Below are positions 21,899 through 35,600 of a DNA stretch of 64,000 nucleotides, piece by piece (within the stretch, counting starts at the first letter, position 1; each line of letters opens with the position of its first letter). The translations under genes and the position numbers were made by a program. A model generated the notes under the pieces. The model made no database searches. It saw nothing but the letters and a program-made list of their open reading frames with translations, and was not told the DNA's origin. Source of the stretch: Symbiodinium natans (taxonomy: Eukaryota; Sar; Dinophyceae; Suessiales; Symbiodiniaceae). The stretch is taken from positions 62,001 to 126,000 of the forward strand of contig CAJNDS010000392.1 in assembly GCA_905221605.1 (NCBI GenBank). The letters run 5' to 3'.

Positions 21899-23528
21899 CA
21901 TACTTCCATATGCAGAAGTATGCATGTATATGTACATACTGCACACTATAATATCCAATACAGAGTGTGGAACATATAACCCTAAACCCTAAACCCTAAA
22001 ACCTAAACCCTCATAGACCCTAAACCCTAAACCCTAAACCTAAATCTCCTTTCCGGAGGGCGCTTCCGTCTTCCTCCACTGGGGCTCAGCAGCCGCGGCG
22101 GGTTGCGAATGGGAGCCCATCGGTCAGATGCTGAGCTGGGCGTGGTCTGTAAGCATACGATTTAGGGTTTAGGGTTTAGGATTTAGGGTTTAGGGTTGAG
22201 GGTTGAGGGTTTAGGGTTGAGGGTAAGATACGCAATACCACAGCGCAGAGTGTTGGTTGTGTGTTATACAATGGGTTCTGTGGTTTCGATGCTGCTCACG
22301 ATGTCCAGACCTCCTTATGCCTTGATGCTGCAGTGTTTAGGGTTTAGGGTGTAGGGTGTAGGGTGTAGGATTTAGGGCTCACGGTTTAGGGCTTTAGGGT
22401 TTAGCGTCAGAGCTAAACCCTAAACGTGAATGGTCAACAAGAGATCGGGCTTCAGGGCGTTCAGACGAGATTGTGCCTGCAATGAGGGCCACACAGCCAA
22501 GACTCCCCCTAAACCCTACACACCAAACCCTGAACTCCATGAACCCGAAACCCTAAACCCTAAACCCTAAACCCTAAACCCTAAACCCTAAACCCTAAAC
22601 CCTAAACCCTAAACCCTAAACCCTAAACCCTAAACCCTAAACCCTAAACCCTAAACCCCACCCGGCCCCACCTGTGGAAGCTGTAGGGGCGCTACCGGCC
22701 AACGCCAAAGCCTTCGACGCGGTGGCTTCACGTACGCCTGTGGAGGGCCAGGCACGTCTGGACTCAGGGTTGAAGGGTTTAGGGTTGAGGGTTGAGGGTA
22801 AGGGTTTAGGGTTTAGGGTTTAGGGTTTCGGGTTTCGGGTTTCGGGTTTCGGGTGTAGGGTGTAGGGTGTAGGGTTTAGGGTTTAGGGGGTTTAGGGGGA
22901 TTAGGGTTTCAGGCCGTACGAACTCTAAACCCTAGGCCTCCCTTGGCATATTCGATGTTCGCCTTTCTTGGGTTCAAGAGGGGATCATATTGAGGAATAT
23001 TCTCATAGGGTTGTTAGTGGCCTTAATGGCCATCATACGATCAACCGGTTTAGTTGGGGATTGGGCAGTTTAGGGTTTTGGGTTTGGGGTTTGGGGTTTA
23101 GAGTATCAGCTTCCCTCCCGAACAGAAGGATCCCGCGTCAGGCAACCGACTAAGACACAAAAGACTCAATTGAAGGTTCATGTTTGTGATCAAAACTAGC
23201 CCTAAGTAGGGTTACATCCTTTAAAGAGGTTACAGCCTTAAAAGCAAATAATCTTAGCTCCGTGGAGCCTAAACCCTAACCCCTAAACCCTAACCCCTAA
23301 ACCCTAAACCCTAAACCCTAAACCCACTTACAAGAACCCATGGACCTCCCAGACCCCAAACCTTAAACCCTGAACCCTGAACCCGAAACCCTAAACCCTG
23401 AACCCTGAACCCTAAACTCAAACCCTGAACCCTAAACTCAAACCCTAAACCCCAAACCCCAAACCCCAAACCCTAAATCCTAAACCCTGAACCCTGAACC
23501 CTGAACCCTGAGCCCTGAACCCTGAACC

Positions 23529-23609
<81 letters not shown>

Positions 23610-26600
23610 ACTCAGCCAGCCCACAGGCTCGCGCGATTTTGGCGTTCCCCGCTGCGAAAGCTCCGCGGTGGGTCTCTTTTGTCCTGCCTGGCCCTTAATC
23701 TCTTGGGGCGTTGGAGTGAAATGCCAGAAGGGTTTAGGGTTTAGGGTTTAGGGTTTAGGGCTAGGGTTTCGGGTTTAGGGTTTAGGGTTTGGGCTTTGGG
23801 GTTTAGGGTTTAGTGTTGGAGGTTCATGCGCACTTGTAGGTAGGGTTGCCAGTAGGGTAACTATGGGTATTTAAAACCCTTGCAAACCCTACTTAGAAAT
23901 ACCGATGAACCTCCACGAGCCCTGTACCCTTACGTACCCTGTCAGCCCTATAAAACTTCAGAAGTTTAGGGTTTAGGGTTCAGGGCAACCCTATTTCCTA
24001 CGCGCTAAATACCTTGGTCAATGTTGGGCTTGACAGTTGGCTGGGGACACGGGTTTCATTTTTTTGGGGGGTTGGGGGGGGGGGGGGTTAGGGGCAGGGA
24101 AACCAGCGAAACCAGCGGTTGTGTTGCTTTAGAGTTTTGGGGTTAGGGGTTAGGGGTCTATGGTGTGGGGGGGGAGGGTTTTGAGGAGAGACCCCAAACG
24201 TTCCTGTTTGGAGAGTTTGGTACCAGTACAATTGCAGTTCCATAATTGTAAACCCTACCATAATCCCTAGACCCTAATCCCCTTCTGCCCACTCTAATTT
24301 TGGAATGGACCCTGTGGGCGAAACTCCTTTGGCAAACAAGTCGACGCGTTTCAAAACGCACTTAAGTTCTTCGCGAATTACCACCGTATCAACTTCGCAT
24401 TGCAAATCACTTTCGGTTTTGGGCCTCCGGGACAATCGCCAGTACAGGTTTTGCCAGACGCCGAGAAATACACGCGGCGCTATGCGAAACGTGTATGACC
24501 CCGACAAGGAGCCGATGGAATGTCACATAGCTTTCGTCTCGCCGAAAGAGAATTTCTAGAGTCGGTCCCACCGCCGCGCTTGAAGGCCGGTCTTATATGG
24601 GGGGGGGGGGGGGGGGGTTTAGGAAAATCGGGGACCCCCAATATAGAGCCTCAAACTAGTAGCATCCCCTGTATAAGAAGGACCTCCATAACGTACCCCT
24701 AAGTTTCGGAAACCCCCAAACCCTAAACCCTAAACCCAAAACCCTAAACCCCAGAACCCTAAACCATATCAGAAGGACCCCAAACAAGGTACCCCTAATT
24801 TCGGAAACCTCCAATTTGTATTTTGTGTATCCCATCTTCGGGGCCGCTCTTGCTCGGATCGTCCGCAAACTGCTCGCATAAACCCCTAATAGACCCTAAA
24901 CCCCCGAAACTCCTAAAACCCTAAACCCCTAAACCCCAACACCCCAAACCCTAAACCCCAAACCCCTAACCCCTAACCCCTAACCCCTAAACCCTAAACC
25001 CTAAACCCTAAACCCTAAACCCTAAACCCTAAACCCTAAACCTTAAACCTAAACCCTAAACCCTAAACCCTAGGCCTGCATATCCTTCAGATGTCCTGAG
25101 GTTCGTTTCGACCGGGCCCGGTGAGATGTGGCTGAAGCGCGAGGGTGGGGACAACTTCTGGATTCCGGCGCCCGGAGCGGTTTAGGGTTTAGGGTTTAGG
25201 GTTTAGGGTTTAGGGGTTAGGGGTTAGGGTTTGGGGTTTAGGGTCTAGGGTTTAGGGTTTAGGGTTCAGGGTTTGGGTTTAGGGTCTAGGGTCTAGGGTT
25301 TAGGGTTCAGGGTTTAGGGTTTAGGGTTTAGGGTTTAGGGTTTAGGAGCAATTCGGACGATTGCGGAAGTGGGTAAGTTCTCTGGGGTTTTCGACTATAC
25401 ATTGGGGGCGGGGGGGGGGGGGGGGCGGGGAGGGTCTTTAGGGAATTGGGGTTCAGGGTTTAGGGGGGTTTAGTGTTGGTTTTTTGGGTACCTAAGCCCA
25501 GAATGGTGTTGCAGATGGGTTTTCTGGGGGGTATTTCTTTGGCAGCAGAAGGGGAGAGGTTGTCTGCACGTAGTAATTTGAGGAGGGGCTTGCTAATACT
25601 TACTTCCCCTTAGTTGAACTTTAAACTTTTTTGGTTTTCCTTATTTTGTAGGAATATTAAAGTTTAACCTTTTTTCCCCTTGGTTATTGGAGAAGTAAGA
25701 ATATTGTGGTTCCTGTTCTGGACGACATGAGCGACCGGCTTTCTGAAGGCTTCCTGCTGGGCTACTACGGGGGGACATAGTGCACTACCTAGCGACGCCC
25801 CTAAGCCTAAACCCTAAACCCTAAGATGCCTAATGCCAAAAGCATATCCTTCATTACTCGAGTGTCCGTTTTTGAACTTTTCCGCCCGCTCTAGTCATTT
25901 TGGGGTTTGGGGTCTAGCTGGTTTGGTGGCGTAGCGTTGAGGTAGGGGGGGGTTCTTGCATTCGAGACCCTAAACCCTAAACCTGATATTTTCGGGCACA
26001 TCAGGTGTATTCAGTGGTGGGTAAACCTTCTTTGCCATGTGCAACGCGAGGCCCATCCAGAATCAGTTTTGCAAGCAAGTCTCTCCCTTTATGGTTCAGG
26101 GCTAACCTAAACCCTAAACCCTAAACCCTAAACCCTAAACCCTAAACCCTAAACCCTAAACCCTAAACCCTAAACCCTAAACCCTAAACCCTAAACCCTA
26201 AACCCTAAACCCTAAACCCTAAACCCTAAACCCTAAACCCTAAACCCTAACCTAAACCCTAAACCCTAAACCCTAAACCCTAAACCCTAAACCCTAAACC
26301 CTAAACCCTAAACCCTAAACCCTAAACCCTAAACCCTAAACCCTAAACCCTAACCCTAAACCCTAAACCCCAGGTGCTGGCCTCGCCGGACGAGGCCCCC
26401 GTGCAGGCCACGGCGGGGCCGCGCACCGTGGGGGATCGCTTCTGCACCTTGGCATCTTCTGTTTAGGGTTTAGGGTTTAGGGTTTAGGGTTTAGGGTTTA
26501 GGGTTTAGGGTTTAGGGTTGAGGTTTATAGGGATTAGGGGACCAAAGCAGGCCTACAGGTGGGATCATGGACGCCATCTACTTCTGAATCCTAAACCCTC

Positions 26601-29600
26601 AACCCGAAACCCTAGACCCTAAACTGTAAACCCTTAACCCTTACTACTGGGGGTGTGGATAAGCCCTGCTGGTCTGAGAAGTCCCTCATCTTGATGCCAC
26701 GAGGCCAAGCCGAGATCCGCTCCCAGCACTACACGCAGAAGGACCAAACTGGCTTAGGGTTTAGGGTTTACTGTTTAGGGTTTAGGGTTTACGGTTTCAG
26801 GGTTTAGGGTTTAGGGGTTGTTCCCGCCTTGTTCCAAGATAGGCCATTCTTACTTTGAAGGTTCACGGGTTCGTGGGCTCGAGGAGCTCATGCAATGGGC
26901 GTGAGAGCCCGCTTTTGCTCATCCTTTCTTGGATTTCTGCTTCCATGTGCCGAAAGGTGGATGTCTTCAATTCTTAGGGTTGAGGGTTTTTTTTTTCAAA
27001 CCAGTCCATTCTAAGGCGAAACGCTAAACCCTAAACCCTAAACGTTAAGCCCTAATTCCGGAGAACTCCGAATTGGGCGGCTTGGTAGCTCTTGCCCCCG
27101 AACTGCCGGAGGACCGCATCTGCCTCGCAAGCGACGTCTTGCCGGAGCCCTGATGTGGCTTCAGGAACTTCACATTTTGTTTAGGGTTTAGGGTTTAGGG
27201 TTTAGGGTTTAGGGTTTAGGGTTTAGGGTTTAGGGTTTAGGGTTGGGTATTTCTCAATATGGGTGGTACTGCCTTGGTATCAAAGAGAACAGAATCCTCT
27301 TTCAAAGGGGCCCCAAAAAGGGTACCCATATTCGGAAACACCCATTTGTATGTCGGATGTCGAAAGACCGTACCAGGAGGAGTAGATATAGTACCTGCTT
27401 CGTCGGGGTCCATGCAGCACCCAAAGTATCTGATAGAACCATCAACCCGAAACCCTAAACCCTAACCAGGCCTGGTATCTGCAAATGAGGCTCCCCCTTC
27501 CCGAGCCTTTTGCTGAAACCCGAGCCTTTTAACCCATCCCCCAAGATTGTGAACAGTTGGGATGTCCCCTTATACTAACAGTCCTTAAAGGGATGATCGT
27601 ACCACCCCCCATTATAATCCCTATTAAGGACTGTTCGTCTGGGAACATCCCAAGTGAACAGGATAGAACCGACAAAGCCCACAGTGGTTCTGTATGGTGA
27701 GGGTCCTCACCACTGAGTAACCAAACGCCTCTGTGTCTGACGCTTCGCGGCCCCTGCCGCAAGTTGACTTTGATTCTGCAGAAACAACCCCTAAACCCTA
27801 AACCCTAAACCCTAAACCCTAAACCCTAAACCCTAAACCCTAAACCCTACATCACCTCGCAAGGTCAGGCTCCGTGGGGATTGAGGATGCTGCATGGCTG
27901 GCCACGCTGGGGTCCCCGAAGATGTGGCTGCGTAGGGTCTGACCTACCGGCTCTTACTCGGGTTTAAGTAGGGTTTAGGGTTTAGGGTTTAGGGTTTAGG
28001 GTTTAGGGTTTAGGGTTTAGGGTTTAGGGTTTAGGGTTTAGGGTTTAGGGTTTAGGGTTTAGGGTTTAGGGTTTAGGAATTCGGTACCTTGTTATTCTAT
28101 TCCCCTGTAGGCTTTAGGGTTTGAAGGCTCTAGGGGTTTGCAGGGTTGCAGGGCTTATTCACAGGGTTCATAGGGGTTTAGGGTTCAAGTTGTAGGGGTT
28201 GAAGGCTTTAGGGGTTTAAGGCTTTAGAGCTTTAGGGCTTTTGAGGTTTCAGAGCTTAAGGCTTCAGAGGTTTAAGGTGTTAGGGCTTTGAAAGGCTTTT
28301 AGGCTTTAGGGCTTTAAGTCTGTGAGGCTTTAAGGTGTTAGGGCTTTAAGGGCTTAAGGGCTCTCAGGTTTGAGGGTTTCAGGGCTTGAAGGTGTTTAGG
28401 GTTTAGGGTTTAGGGTTTAGGGTTTGGGGTTCAGGGTTTAGGGTTTAGGGTTTAGGGCTTAGTTTCTGGCTAGGCTGCTCACCCCATCGCCAATACGTCT
28501 TATACGAAGGCCATGCCAACTGCCCCTAGACCCTAAACCCAAAACCCTAAGCCCAAAACATAAACCCTAAAACCATAAACCCTAAACGCCAGTGTTTCGG
28601 CCCCGGGTTGAGGTTTTCTTCCCGGAGTTGGTAAAGCCCTCAAGAGCCTTAACCCCCGCTGAACCCCCCGCCCCCGCTACCCCCCCCCCCCCCCACACAC
28701 CCAAAACCGAAACATTAGAACAAAAGGCCCGGAACCTCAAACCCAAAACCGCAAGACCCCTTAGCCCTAAGGAGCTCTTCGCCCTTTCAACCCAGAGCTT
28801 GCGCTAAAATGGCTTGCAATCAAACTCAAGGTTTGGAAAAAAACACAGTATCATACAGCACTGGTTGGCTGGTGACGATGGTGTATTGGAGATGGAGAAT
28901 GCTGGACGCATCTCTGTTGGTCCATTCTTTGTGTCTGTCTGGCCAGGAACTGAGAAGTGAGGCCCAGCGACCATCACGACATGGTGTTGAATTCCTGCGA
29001 ACTACAGTCTGCGACACTGGTGCAAAAGGTTATGTCTGTCGAGCGATTGGGCGCCGCATCATTGCAGATTCACGCAACCCTGAAACCCTAAACCCTAAAC
29101 CCTGAACAATGTCTCGCTTGCAAACATGGAGACGTCGTTGAATCTGGCGAAGAAGAGTCTACGCAGAGGCTCTTCAATTGAGGGAACCCTAAACCCTAAA
29201 CCCTAAACCCTAACCCCTAACCCCTAAACCCTAAACCCTAAACCCTAAACCCTAAACCCTAAACCCTAAACCCTAAACCCTAAACCCTAAACCCTAAAAC
29301 TAAACCCTAAACCCTAAACCCTAAACCCTAAACCCTAAACCCTAAACCCTAAACCCTAAACCCTAAACCCTAAACCCTAAACCCTAAACCCTAAACCCTA
29401 AACCCTAAACTAAACCCCCCGAGGTGCCTTTGCTTGGCGGACGCCAAGGCGCTGGAGTGGTATCGAAACTCCGGGTACCAGCCGAAGGCGAAGCCTGGTC
29501 TGCTTTCGGGGCATAGGGTTTAGGGTTTAGGGTTTAGGGTTTAGGGTTTAGGGTTTAGGGTTACTATTTTCTTGAGAACCCCCTCCAAAAAAAGAATAGC

Positions 29601-32600
29601 AATAAAATAGATAACAGATTACAATCCCTAAAATACCCTTATAAGGAAGAACATTTTTGGGGAGTGGTTCTGAAGCATATACGAGGAGGTTTGCGGTTTA
29701 GGGGTTTAGGGTTTGGGGCCTTAAGGGTTTAGGGGCTTAGGGGTTGGGAGTTCAGGGTTTGGGGCTTAGGGTTTGGGGTTTAGGGGTTTATATATATATA
29801 TATATATATATGGGGGTTTGGGGGTTTAGAGGTTTGGGGTTCAGAGTTAGGGCTTCAGGTTATGGGATATAGAGTTTGGGTGTTAGGGGGGTGGGGTTGA
29901 AGGTTTGGGGGTTTGGGTGTAGTGTCTGGGGTTTGGGGCTTAGGTTTGAAACCAAGGCTATGAAGGGCAAGATGAGGTTTTGACATCCCAAACGTGTACT
30001 CCCACGTTTCTCTTGGCTCTAACCCCTGCAAGCCTCAACCCTAAACCCTCAACCCTCAACCCTAAACCCTAAACCCTAAACCCCCTGGGTCCTCTCTCAA
30101 AGTGTCAGGACATGGCCGGGGCTCAGGAGAGGATCGGCGGTGCCCTTGCCACGGCCGGGGTTGGACCTTCTGGGGTTTAGGATTCAGGGTTCAGGGTTCA
30201 GGGTTTAGGGTTTAGGGTTCTTTTATCCAGTAATTAGCCCAAAAAGAGGTGCCCTTAGTACAACATGGTGACTGGGCGACCAGGCCTTGAGGGTTTCGGG
30301 GTTAGGGAAAAGGGATGGGGGCTCTTTCGGCCCCCTTCTTCTACATGGCCACCTCTCTAATTGTTTAGGGTTTAGGGTTTAGTGTTTAGGTTTAGGGTTT
30401 ATGGTTCCATTGTCAAGTAACCCTTCTTGGGTACCCGAAAAAAGAGGGGCCGCCTTACAATTCGAACATCAGAAGGATCACATTTTAGAGAAGTGACTAT
30501 ATGTGGGTGCTATGCAGCCCTAATACCCCGAATCCTACACCTGCTGAGTTGGTCATGTGGTAGTCGGGTTAGGGCTTAGGGGCTTAGGGCTCAGGGTTCA
30601 AAACTCAAAAGACCCCTAAAGGCAACCAGAAGGCAAGTTCCCTTGTAGTAAGGATTCCCGTAAAACATATCCCAATGGTCACTCCCGTTAGTCAGGACCT
30701 GTAGAGTGTAGAGCAGCTTCCCATCGAAGTTTATCTCGGCCCACGTCCGGTAGGCGGTTTCCGCCATCTACCCCTTATCGAACCTTCGTCTAGCCGGTAG
30801 TGTACATGTCCCTATATGCCCCTGACGGAGGTGCCTTACACAAGTGCCACACACGTTATACAACCCCCTTCTTTTGGGTTTAGGGTCTGGTTCTCAGGGC
30901 AAAGGTCGGTGCTTTGGCGATCGTTCTTTTCATGATGAAGCTGTAAGAAATTTTAGTTTTGGGGGGTTCTTAAGCGAATAGTAGTGTTTACGGTGGATTC
31001 AAAGTAGTTCCTAAAACAGTGTCATGTCATGCAGTCTTTGCTTGTCTGCACTTTTCCAAATCTTCCCATTTTGTTGTTTAGGGTTTTGGGTCTTGGGATG
31101 AATTCTCAAGGGGAGGGGAGGAGGACCCCTATGTCTTATTCCCCTAGGAAAGCCCCTACATGTACCCTACATAGTCCCTATATAACTATATACCTACGAA
31201 GCCCCTCAAGAATCCCTATTTTACCCCCTAAGGTCACTAATCAGGGTCCCTCCGTTAGTCCCCTGAGAATTGGTCTGCAATTGGTTTAGGGTTCAGGGTT
31301 TAGGGTTAAGGGTTTAGGTTTAGGGTTTAGGGTTTAGGACAGCACCCCACGTCTGGATGCCCATAATTGAGATTTGTCTGATCGAACCTCCTAGGTCCTA
31401 GACTCATGTCTCCACTCAGCCATCACCGCTCCCTTGCCCAGCATTTGTCTCCTGCACCTATATGGGTATTTTCGCAAGACTATCAGCCTCATTATCCGCA
31501 AAAACCTTCAAAAACAATCCAAGAAAAACCCTAGCCATAAGGCTCAGACGAGTCCTTTTAAGGGCTTTTGGGCCCAAAGGCCTTATCTTATAAGGTTTCT
31601 GGGCTACGTTGAGCCTAAGGGTAATTTTGGGAAACCCTGCATTTAGTCTCGTCCAAGCCGCACTCGGTGCAGGCAGTAGGATCTGCGTCAGACCCGCGAG
31701 TGAGGAGCCTGGGTACTGGTCGTGAAGCACCGGTTTAGGTTCTGAGCTTAGGGTTCGGGTTTAGGGTTTAGGGCTAGGGTTTAGGGTTTAGGGTTAAGGG
31801 TTAAGGGTTTTGGGCTTAGGTTGCGTGGTGTCGTTAGTCCTGAACACACTGACCATCAACCAGGACGCAGAGTGGGCTCTTATTCCCTTTTTTTGGGAGG
31901 TTTTGGTTCGACCGATTAGCCCCTTTAAGCCGAAAAGGGCCCCTGAAAATATTCACTCATGTTCAGGGTTTAGGTTCCCTTACAAGCCCCTTGGAGCCAA
32001 AAAAATGTCCCTTTTGTGTTCCTAGGTGGCTCTTGAGGGCTTAGGTTCCCTTACACCCCTCTTCAAGCCAAAACGGGCCCCTTCTACCCTAAACCCTAAA
32101 CCCTAAACCCTAAACCCTAAACCCTAAACCCTAAACCCTAAACCCTAAACCCTTGGGTCTACGCAAGAGTAATCCTGAGCACAGCTTCCCAACCCCAAGC
32201 TCCAAACCATGAGTCCAAAACCCCAAACTCCCTAAAACATGCTCGGCTTTAGGGTTTAGGGTTTAGGGTTTGGGTCCCAAACCCTAAACCCTAAACGGCA
32301 AACCCTGAACCCCTAAACCCCGAAACCCTAAACCCTGAACCCTGAACCCTAAACCCTAAACCCCAAACCCTAGACCCTAAACCCTAAACCCTGAACCCCA
32401 AAGCCCTAAACCCCAAACAGGACTCTTCTTCGACTCTGCGTAAAGGCCGCAGGATGCCCCGGCTTGGCCAAGAGAGAGAGAGAGAGAGAGCGGTTTAGGG
32501 TTTAGGGTTTAGGGTTTAGGGTTTAGGGTTTAGGGTTTAGGGTTTAGACAGCCTTGCGTAGGTTTAGGCTTTAGGGGTGCAGGGGTTTGGGGTTTAGGGT

Positions 32601-35600
32601 GTTTAGGTTTGGCGGCGTGTAGGCGTGTCGGGTTTGGGGTGGGGGTGTTTACGGTTTTGGGTTTTTGGGGACTCTGGCTTGAGGATTCGTGACAGGTTTA
32701 GGGATTAGAGTTCAGGGTGTAGGGTTTAGGGTTTAGGGTTTAGGGTTTAGGGTTTAGACAGCCTTGCGTAGGCCTAGAGTTCAGGGTTGAGGGCGTAGAA
32801 GGAACCCAAGCTGAGGATGTGCCCACTTTTATGGCCGTAGTTGCACTGTACTTTGACACCCCGGTTGTGGCTAGCCACGAACCTGCATGTACCCCCAAAC
32901 CCTAAACCCTTAATCCCAAACCCCAAACCCTCTAATCCTCAACAATCCAAGCCCCAGGCCCAGGTCCAGAATCCCCCCAGGCCCAGGTCCAGAATCCGTA
33001 AAAGGCAAACCCTTGCTTGCCCCAAAGCCCAAAACTCTAAACCCTAAACCTTGGGATGTTCCCCTTAGACGAACAGTCCTTAGTAGGGATTATGGTACCC
33101 CCACCCGCCAAGGTTCCACGAGGCAGCGGATCAGGTGGTGATGGGATCAGGACGGACAGGGTTTGTGGCTCCATTTTGGGCTGCAGAGCCTAAACCCTAA
33201 ACCCTAAACCCTAAACCCTAAACCCTAAACTCTGTTGGCCTTCGGGGTTCAGGGTTTAAGGTTGCGTGTCCGGGGTGGCTCCAGTGGAGATTGTTACACC
33301 GGCTCCAGGCTGGTAGGGTTTGGGGATTAGGGTTTGGGGTTTAGGGTTCAGGTTCAGGGTTCAGGGTTCAGGGTTCAGGGTTCAGGGTTCAGCGTTCAGG
33401 GTTCAGCAAGCAGTGCAACATCTGAAAGATAATAAGCCCCCGTGTGATTGCATGTAGGTGTTCCGCACAAAAGCGGACAAGGTTCACAAAACGACAAGCA
33501 CATTGTGACAGGGTGTTGCACATTCTGGCACTTTCAGCAGCCTAAACCCTAAACCCTAAACGCTGAGCCCTACGCCATCTAGTCGGTCTCTGAGTCGGTT
33601 TGGTTCACACCACCACTTTAACCCTCAACCCCAAGTCCGAAACTTTGAACCCCCGTTTCAGTCGATGCCTTGCTGGTAGCTCAGCCTTTTGAGTCAAGAT
33701 GAGTCGGCCCCAAACCCTTAACCCTAAACCCGAAACCCACACCCTAAGACCTTAAACTCTATAGACACCCTAAACCCTAAACCCTAAACCCTAAACCCTA
33801 AACCCTAAACCCTAAACCCTAAACCCTAAACCCTAAACCTAAACCCTAAACCCTAAACCCTAAACCCTAAACCCTAAACCCTAAACCCTAAACCCTAAAC
33901 CCTAAACCCTAAACCCTAAACCCTAAACCCTAAACCCTAAACCCTAAACCCTAAACCCTAAACCCTAAACCCTAAACCCTAGCCCTAAACCCTAAACCAA
34001 AGAGGCACGGCATCCTCAACATCATGCGCACGCACGGCATCAAGGAAGGGCACCGGCCAGGCGGTCTCTGCTTTCGGGGCTTAAAGCTCTGTAGGGTTTA
34101 GGGTTGAGGGTTTCGGAGGAAAGGGTTTAGGGTTTAGGGTTTAGGGTTTAGGGTTTAGGGTTTAGGGTTTAGGGTTTAGGGTTTAGGGTTTAGGGTTTAG
34201 GGTTTAGGGTTTAGGGTTTAGGGTTTTGGAGGCAAGGGTTTAGGTTTTGGGGTGTTAGGGTGTTAGGGTTAAGGGTTTTGGAGGTAAGGGTCTAGGTTTT
34301 AGGGTGTTAGGGTGTTAGAGTTTAGGGTTTTGGAGCTAAGGGTTTAGGTTTTAGGGTGTTAGGGTGTTAGGGTTTAGGCTTTTGGAGGTAAGGGTTTAGG
34401 TTTTAGGGTTTAGGGTTTTGGAGGTAAGGGTTTAGGCTTTCGGGTGTTAGGGTTTATACCCTAAAGCCCAAACCCCTAGGGACCTCAAACCCGTCTGGGT
34501 CGCCCTCAAGCCCTTTTAGGTCTTGCGCTTCTGCGGGGTTTTTTCTCTTACCTTCGGGACGCTGGAGACCTTCCTCACCCAAGTTTCCCTTGAGGGCCTC
34601 AGTGGATTCAGCGTTTAGGGCTCAGGGTCTTGCGTTCAGGGTTCAGGGTTTAGGGTCTAGGGTTAGGGGTCTAGGGTTTCGGGTCTAGGGTCTAGGGTCT
34701 AGGGTTTAGGGTTTGGGGTTTGGGGTTTCGGGTTTCGGGTTTGGGGTTTAGGGTTTCGGGTGTCGGGTGTTGGCAGGCATCGAGTGCAAGTTCCTGGAGC
34801 AGTGGCATCAGAAGCTGCACCTTGGGCAGCAAGTTTGTTATTTCTTACTCGAAGACTCCTCTACATCCCCCCTTGGGAAGTTTTTTTTCTTTTAATATTT
34901 TGGTTTATACAAATCCCAGGAGGATGGCAAACATAGTTTTTTCATGAAGGTTCTAAGGGGAGGAAAGACCTAAACCCTAAACTCTCAAAAAACAAATTTC
35001 TTCCTCGGTAAAGTGCGCTTCCAAGCTTTCCCAACTTCCTCCAACCCAGGCACACGAATTCCGCCCCGGACGACATCGCCATTTGTGAAGGCCCATGACT
35101 CGACAAAACTTAAACCCCAACCCTGAACTAGGGTGGCCCCCTACACTACAACCTCTGAAACATCGTCCCAGATATCAGATATCATCCTCTTCAACCCAGT
35201 CAGGGAAATATGGGATATCCCACGCGCCCTAGTTTAAACGACCTAAACTTTCGTTGTAGGCTATGGGCTGCGGAAGCTGCAACAGATCTGAAGCCCTATA
35301 GAGCTGCACATTCTAGGACCGGGAGTAGGCCCTTTTTTTATTTGTTTGGGGTTGGGGTTCCCTTATCATCCCCTTAAAACTAAAAAGGGTGCCCGCTTTA
35401 TTCCTAGGTTACTCCCGGGTCCAGAATTGGTATGTAACACAGGGGCATTGTGTGCATTGTTCAAGGGTTTCCCCACTACCCCCCCCCCCCCTCTATACTA
35501 CCATCTTTTTCCCCCCCATAATTAAGGCTGCTTAGGGATAAGTAAGCCTAATTAAGGTTATTCAAAGGGGGAACGTAGGGGAGGGTAGTGTAGAGGGGGG

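Noticed and set aside
28809-29105. 98-codon open frame in a GWD intron
   Set aside because: No family recognised and not bounded by arrays in exon fashion; its end translates CCCTAAA repeats.
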